DNA of 8,433 nucleotides from Sneathiella sp. (GTDB taxonomy: Bacteria > Pseudomonadota > Alphaproteobacteria > Sneathiellales > Sneathiellaceae): contig JAESPT010000233.1 in NCBI GenBank assembly GCA_016765515.1, positions 1 to 8,433 of the forward strand, written 5' to 3'. Positions 6,656 through 8,433 of the stretch are shown here, in pieces. The notes below the pieces were generated by a model. That model was not told the DNA's origin. It saw only the letters and a program-made list of their open reading frames with translations, and did not search any database. Each line of letters opens with the position of its first letter. Positions within the stretch are counted from its first letter, which is position 1. The position numbers and the translations under genes were made by a program.

Positions 6656-7462
6656 ATGAAATATAGATTTTCGATCTTCCTTGTATACGCTACGTTTATA
6701 GGCTCTCAATCTCTCCTCGCCGCTGAAGAAAAACGACCCGTTGACGTCGAGATTGTTCTCGCGGTAGACATTTCGGACAGTGTTAGTCAAAAAGAACATG
6801 AAGCACAAATCGAAGGCATCGCCAAAGCCTTTGAAAGTTCAAAGTTACAGCAGGTGATCAAAAATTTAAGAACAAAGAGAATTGCCGTTTCACTGCTTCT
6901 GTGGGCTGGCGAAGAGGAACAGTTACTGGCGGTACCCTGGCAAGAAATTCATGATTCCAGAAGCGCTTTGGCCTTTGCAAATGCCGTTAGGTCAAAACAA
7001 GAAAAACCGTGGCCTGGACTTCTCTATACGGCGATGGGCAATGCTCTTCAAGTTGCTGCAAATGCCATCAATCAGAATGAATTTGAGGGAGATAGAAAGG
7101 TCATCGACATTTCTAGCGATGATCCCAGTAACCGTGGATTGGAGCCGTCCATAGCGCGAGACTTACTGTTGACGCAAGGTATTGTCATTAACGGACTACC
7201 CATATTGGCAGATCGTCTGGACCAGGAAAGTCGGCGTGAATTGGTCGACTATTTTTACGAAAATATTGTCGGTGGACCGCTGTCCTTTGTCAAGCCGGCA
7301 CTGTCCTTCAGCCATTACACAGAGGCTTTTTCGAGGAAATTTTTAATTGAGATTTCCGGAATTCAACCGCCGACCGACATTGGCTATTGGGGGCCTCCGG
7401 CTAAGAACTTGTCGTTGTCAGCGCTGAAAGTGACGGTGCAATTTGAAAAGCGTGACAACTGA
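6656..7462 (+). CDS. DUF1194 exported von Willebrand A-like protein
   Basis: This 268-residue exported protein has a signal peptide at 1-23 (MKYRFS, hydrophobic core, LLAA). The DUF1194 signature is clear: DVEIVLAVDISDSVS (30-44) carries the DxSxS metal-ion adhesion site at Asp38-Ser42. It is followed by RIAVSLLLWAG (75-85), a threonine segment YTAMGNAL (124-131), VIDISSDDPSN (149-159), GIVINGLPIL (175-184), a YENIVGGPLSFV block (201-212) and FSRKFLIEISG (225-235). DUF1194 function is unknown; the fold predicts divalent-metal-dependent protein binding. The gene diverges from the PQQ dehydrogenase. VWA proteins (MxaC, MxaL) occur in mxa operons and are implicated in metal insertion into methanol dehydrogenase, so a maturation role is a reasonable guess. 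The ribosome site before the ATG is weak, and I see no better start. Its 3' end overlaps a convergent gene by 79 bp. Confidence 0.88.
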   Translation: MKYRFSIFLVYATFIGSQSLLAAEEKRPVDVEIVLAVDISDSVSQKEHEAQIEGIAKAFESSKLQQVIKNLRTKRIAVSLLLWAGEEEQLLAVPWQEIHDSRSALAFANAVRSKQEKPWPGLLYTAMGNALQVAANAINQNEFEGDRKVIDISSDDPSNRGLEPSIARDLLLTQGIVINGLPILADRLDQESRRELVDYFYENIVGGPLSFVKPALSFSHYTEAFSRKFLIEISGIQPPTDIGYWGPPAKNLSLSALKVTVQFEKRDN

Positions 7463-7848
7463 ATTCTGTTTCCATTTTTTTTATCGTGCCAAATATACGT
7501 GTTTTCTTCTACCCCGCGATAGATGTAGTTCTGCGTTAAATATCTGAACATATCCAGACACCAGATCGTCCGCGTCGGTTTCAGCCGAATAGAAGTCAGT
7601 CCCGTGTTCTCGCCGAAATAATATTCAACTCGAAAATCAAACCCACCGAACCTGACACTGGATAGAAGTTGAGGTAAAATTTCCCAATATGCCGCACGCC
7701 TAGAGTTTGCGGCATATGGTTTGATGTCGGATGATTTTCGCACCTGTCTTTCACTCATTCCCCATTCCGCGGAACGCCAGCCCGCAGTCGCGTGCCCTGC
7801 GAGTGAGAGGAGAAAAATGAACAGAGTTAATTGGAGCATAGTGCGCAT
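7384..7848 (-). CDS. Small exported protein of unknown function
   Basis: I do not recognise a named family. ATG at 7846-7848 is chosen because GGGGG lies about 6 nt before it and because it begins a good signal peptide (residues 1-22, ending HATA before GWRSAEWGMS). A frame open to GTG at 7896 would run through the upstream hairpin and is rejected. The 154-residue product is small, basic and secreted, with a WxxAEWGMSxxQV start, a FGGFDFRVEYYFGENTGLTSIRL beta-rich core split here by position (67-89), and two cysteines (97 and 137) that might pair. The WGMS opening recalls small periplasmic proteins with a repeated beta-sheet fold, but this is only a resemblance. The last 79 nt overlap the 3' end of the DUF1194 gene on the other strand. 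The intact signal peptide, ribosome site and uninterrupted frame support it as a real gene. Confidence 0.7.
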   Translation of the reverse strand: MRTMLQLTLFIFLLSLAGHATAGWRSAEWGMSERQVRKSSDIKPYAANSRRAAYWEILPQLLSSVRFGGFDFRVEYYFGENTGLTSIRLKPTRTIWCLDMFRYLTQNYIYRGVEENTYIWHDKKNGNRIQLSRFSNCTVTFSADNDKFLAGGPQ

Positions 7849-7868
7849 GACGTGCCCCCAATTTGAGA

Positions 7869-7905
7869 GAAAATCAACGGCAGGGCAGCGAAACACTGCC
7901 CTGCC
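7869..7905 (-). terminator. Strong hairpin, likely terminator of the molybdenum hydroxylase gene
   Basis: GGCAGGGCAG (7879-7888) and CTGCCCTGCC (7896-7905) form a perfect 10-bp GC-rich stem with a 7-nt loop. It begins 20 nt after the hydroxylase stop codon in the direction of that gene. The stretch after it on the minus strand, GTTGATTTTC, is only moderately T-rich, so termination may be incomplete. The small exported protein starts only 30 nt beyond it. Confidence 0.65.
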
Positions 7906-7925
7906 AAATATTAGCTCACCAGGAT

Positions 7926-8433
7926 TTAACCTGTGACGGCATTTTTAATAGTGTCCGGTGTAATCGGTAAATCACGAACCCTCACACCCGACGCATTAAA
8001 GATTGCATTGGCGATTGCAGGTGCCACTACTGTGACGCCTGGTTCACCGCAACCAACTGGATACTGGCCTGGTGATAGAACCGTTATGTCCATTTCTGGG
8101 ACATCTTCCATCCGCAAAACATCATACGTATCGAAGTTGGTTTGTTGGATCGCACCGTCTTGCATTATGGCTTGTTCTTTTATTGCAATTGAAAGCCCCC
8201 ATAATGCGGATCCTTCAACCTGAGCCTTAACGGCATCAGGATTAACCGCTGTGCCGACATCGATGGCAATGGTCATTTTTTTGACCTTAAATTCGCCGGT
8301 TGATTTGTTGACATCAACTTCTACCACGCATCCGGTCCACGTCGGTGTATTGCGTTCCTGGGCACTGGAAATAGAAAGCCCCATGCCACTACCTGCGGCC
8401 ATCTTCTTGCCCCAGCCTGCCTTGTCGGTAACC
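7926..8433 (-). CDS. Molybdenum hydroxylase large subunit, C-terminal part (IorB/aldehyde dehydrogenase type)
   Basis: The frame enters from the right edge, so about 168 C-terminal residues are visible. It is the end of a xanthine dehydrogenase-family molybdopterin-binding subunit. Evidence is the KAGWGKKMAAGSGMGLS segment, the CVVEVDVNKSTGEFKVKK strand pair, IAIDVGTAVNPDAVKAQVEGS, and GCGEPGVTVVAPAIANAIFNASG near the end. The glutamate of GEPG (codon 8043-8045) is the conserved base beside the molybdenum centre in this family. Such subunits work with a small 2Fe-2S subunit (IorA type), and many are exported. Substrates in the family include aldehydes and N-heterocycles; the neighbourhood suggests aldehydes, which is inference. 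The stop TAA at 7926-7928 is followed closely by a strong hairpin. Confidence 0.88.
   Translation of the reverse strand, partial: VTDKAGWGKKMAAGSGMGLSISSAQERNTPTWTGCVVEVDVNKSTGEFKVKKMTIAIDVGTAVNPDAVKAQVEGSALWGLSIAIKEQAIMQDGAIQQTNFDTYDVLRMEDVPEMDITVLSPGQYPVGCGEPGVTVVAPAIANAIFNASGVRVRDLPITPDTIKNAVTG

Noticed and set aside
7463..7500. T-run after the DUF1194 gene as a plus-strand terminator
   Set aside because: The run of T at about 7484-7492 is not preceded by a convincing stem, and the region is coding on the other strand.
7849..7896. GTG start at 7896 for the small exported protein
   Set aside because: It lies within the terminator hairpin and would put 16 residues in front of a complete signal peptide; ATG at 7848 has its own GGGGG site.

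Overview
The window looks like part of a Gram-negative, probably alphaproteobacterial, chromosome with moderate GC (high 40s percent by eye). The reasons are the PQQ-linked periplasmic oxidation genes, a DUF1194 protein (a mostly alphaproteobacterial family), an isoquinoline oxidoreductase-type molybdenum hydroxylase, and many exported proteins with Sec-type signal peptides. The organism cannot be named from the sequence. No mobile element, CRISPR array, tRNA or rRNA was seen. The region is gene-dense and no gap without a gene exceeds about 175 bases.

Left part (1-3368): a PQQ-associated ABC cassette. A YVTN beta-propeller protein (1-454, minus, cut by the window edge) diverges from a three-gene operon: periplasmic binding protein (591-1793), ATPase (1780-2538) and ABC-2 type permease (2535-3368). 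The three genes overlap one another. They match the gene set found beside PQQ alcohol dehydrogenases and called PedA1A2BC in Pseudomonas putida, where it is linked to growth on rare-earth elements.

Middle part (3374-6482, minus strand): a periplasmic alcohol oxidation module. In transcription order it has a PQQ-dependent alcohol dehydrogenase with the Asp-Tyr-Asp metal site typical of lanthanide enzymes, an intrinsic terminator-like hairpin, a small c-type cytochrome (XoxG/MxaG-like), and a family 3 solute-binding protein (XoxJ/MxaJ-like) that overlaps the cytochrome gene by 4 nt. The expected flow is alcohol to aldehyde at PQQ, then electrons to the cytochrome.

Right part (6656-8433): a DUF1194 von Willebrand A-like exported protein diverges from the dehydrogenase. 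It converges on, and overlaps by 79 bp, a small exported protein of unknown function (7384-7848). Beyond a strong hairpin lies the 3' part of a molybdenum hydroxylase large subunit (7926-8433), which could oxidise aldehydes.

Taken together, the window reads as a compact metal-dependent alcohol oxidation island: a candidate lanthanide uptake system, the enzyme, its electron acceptor, a putative maturation or accessory protein, and possibly an aldehyde-oxidising enzyme. Gene families are read directly from motifs. The lanthanide link for this organism is inference.
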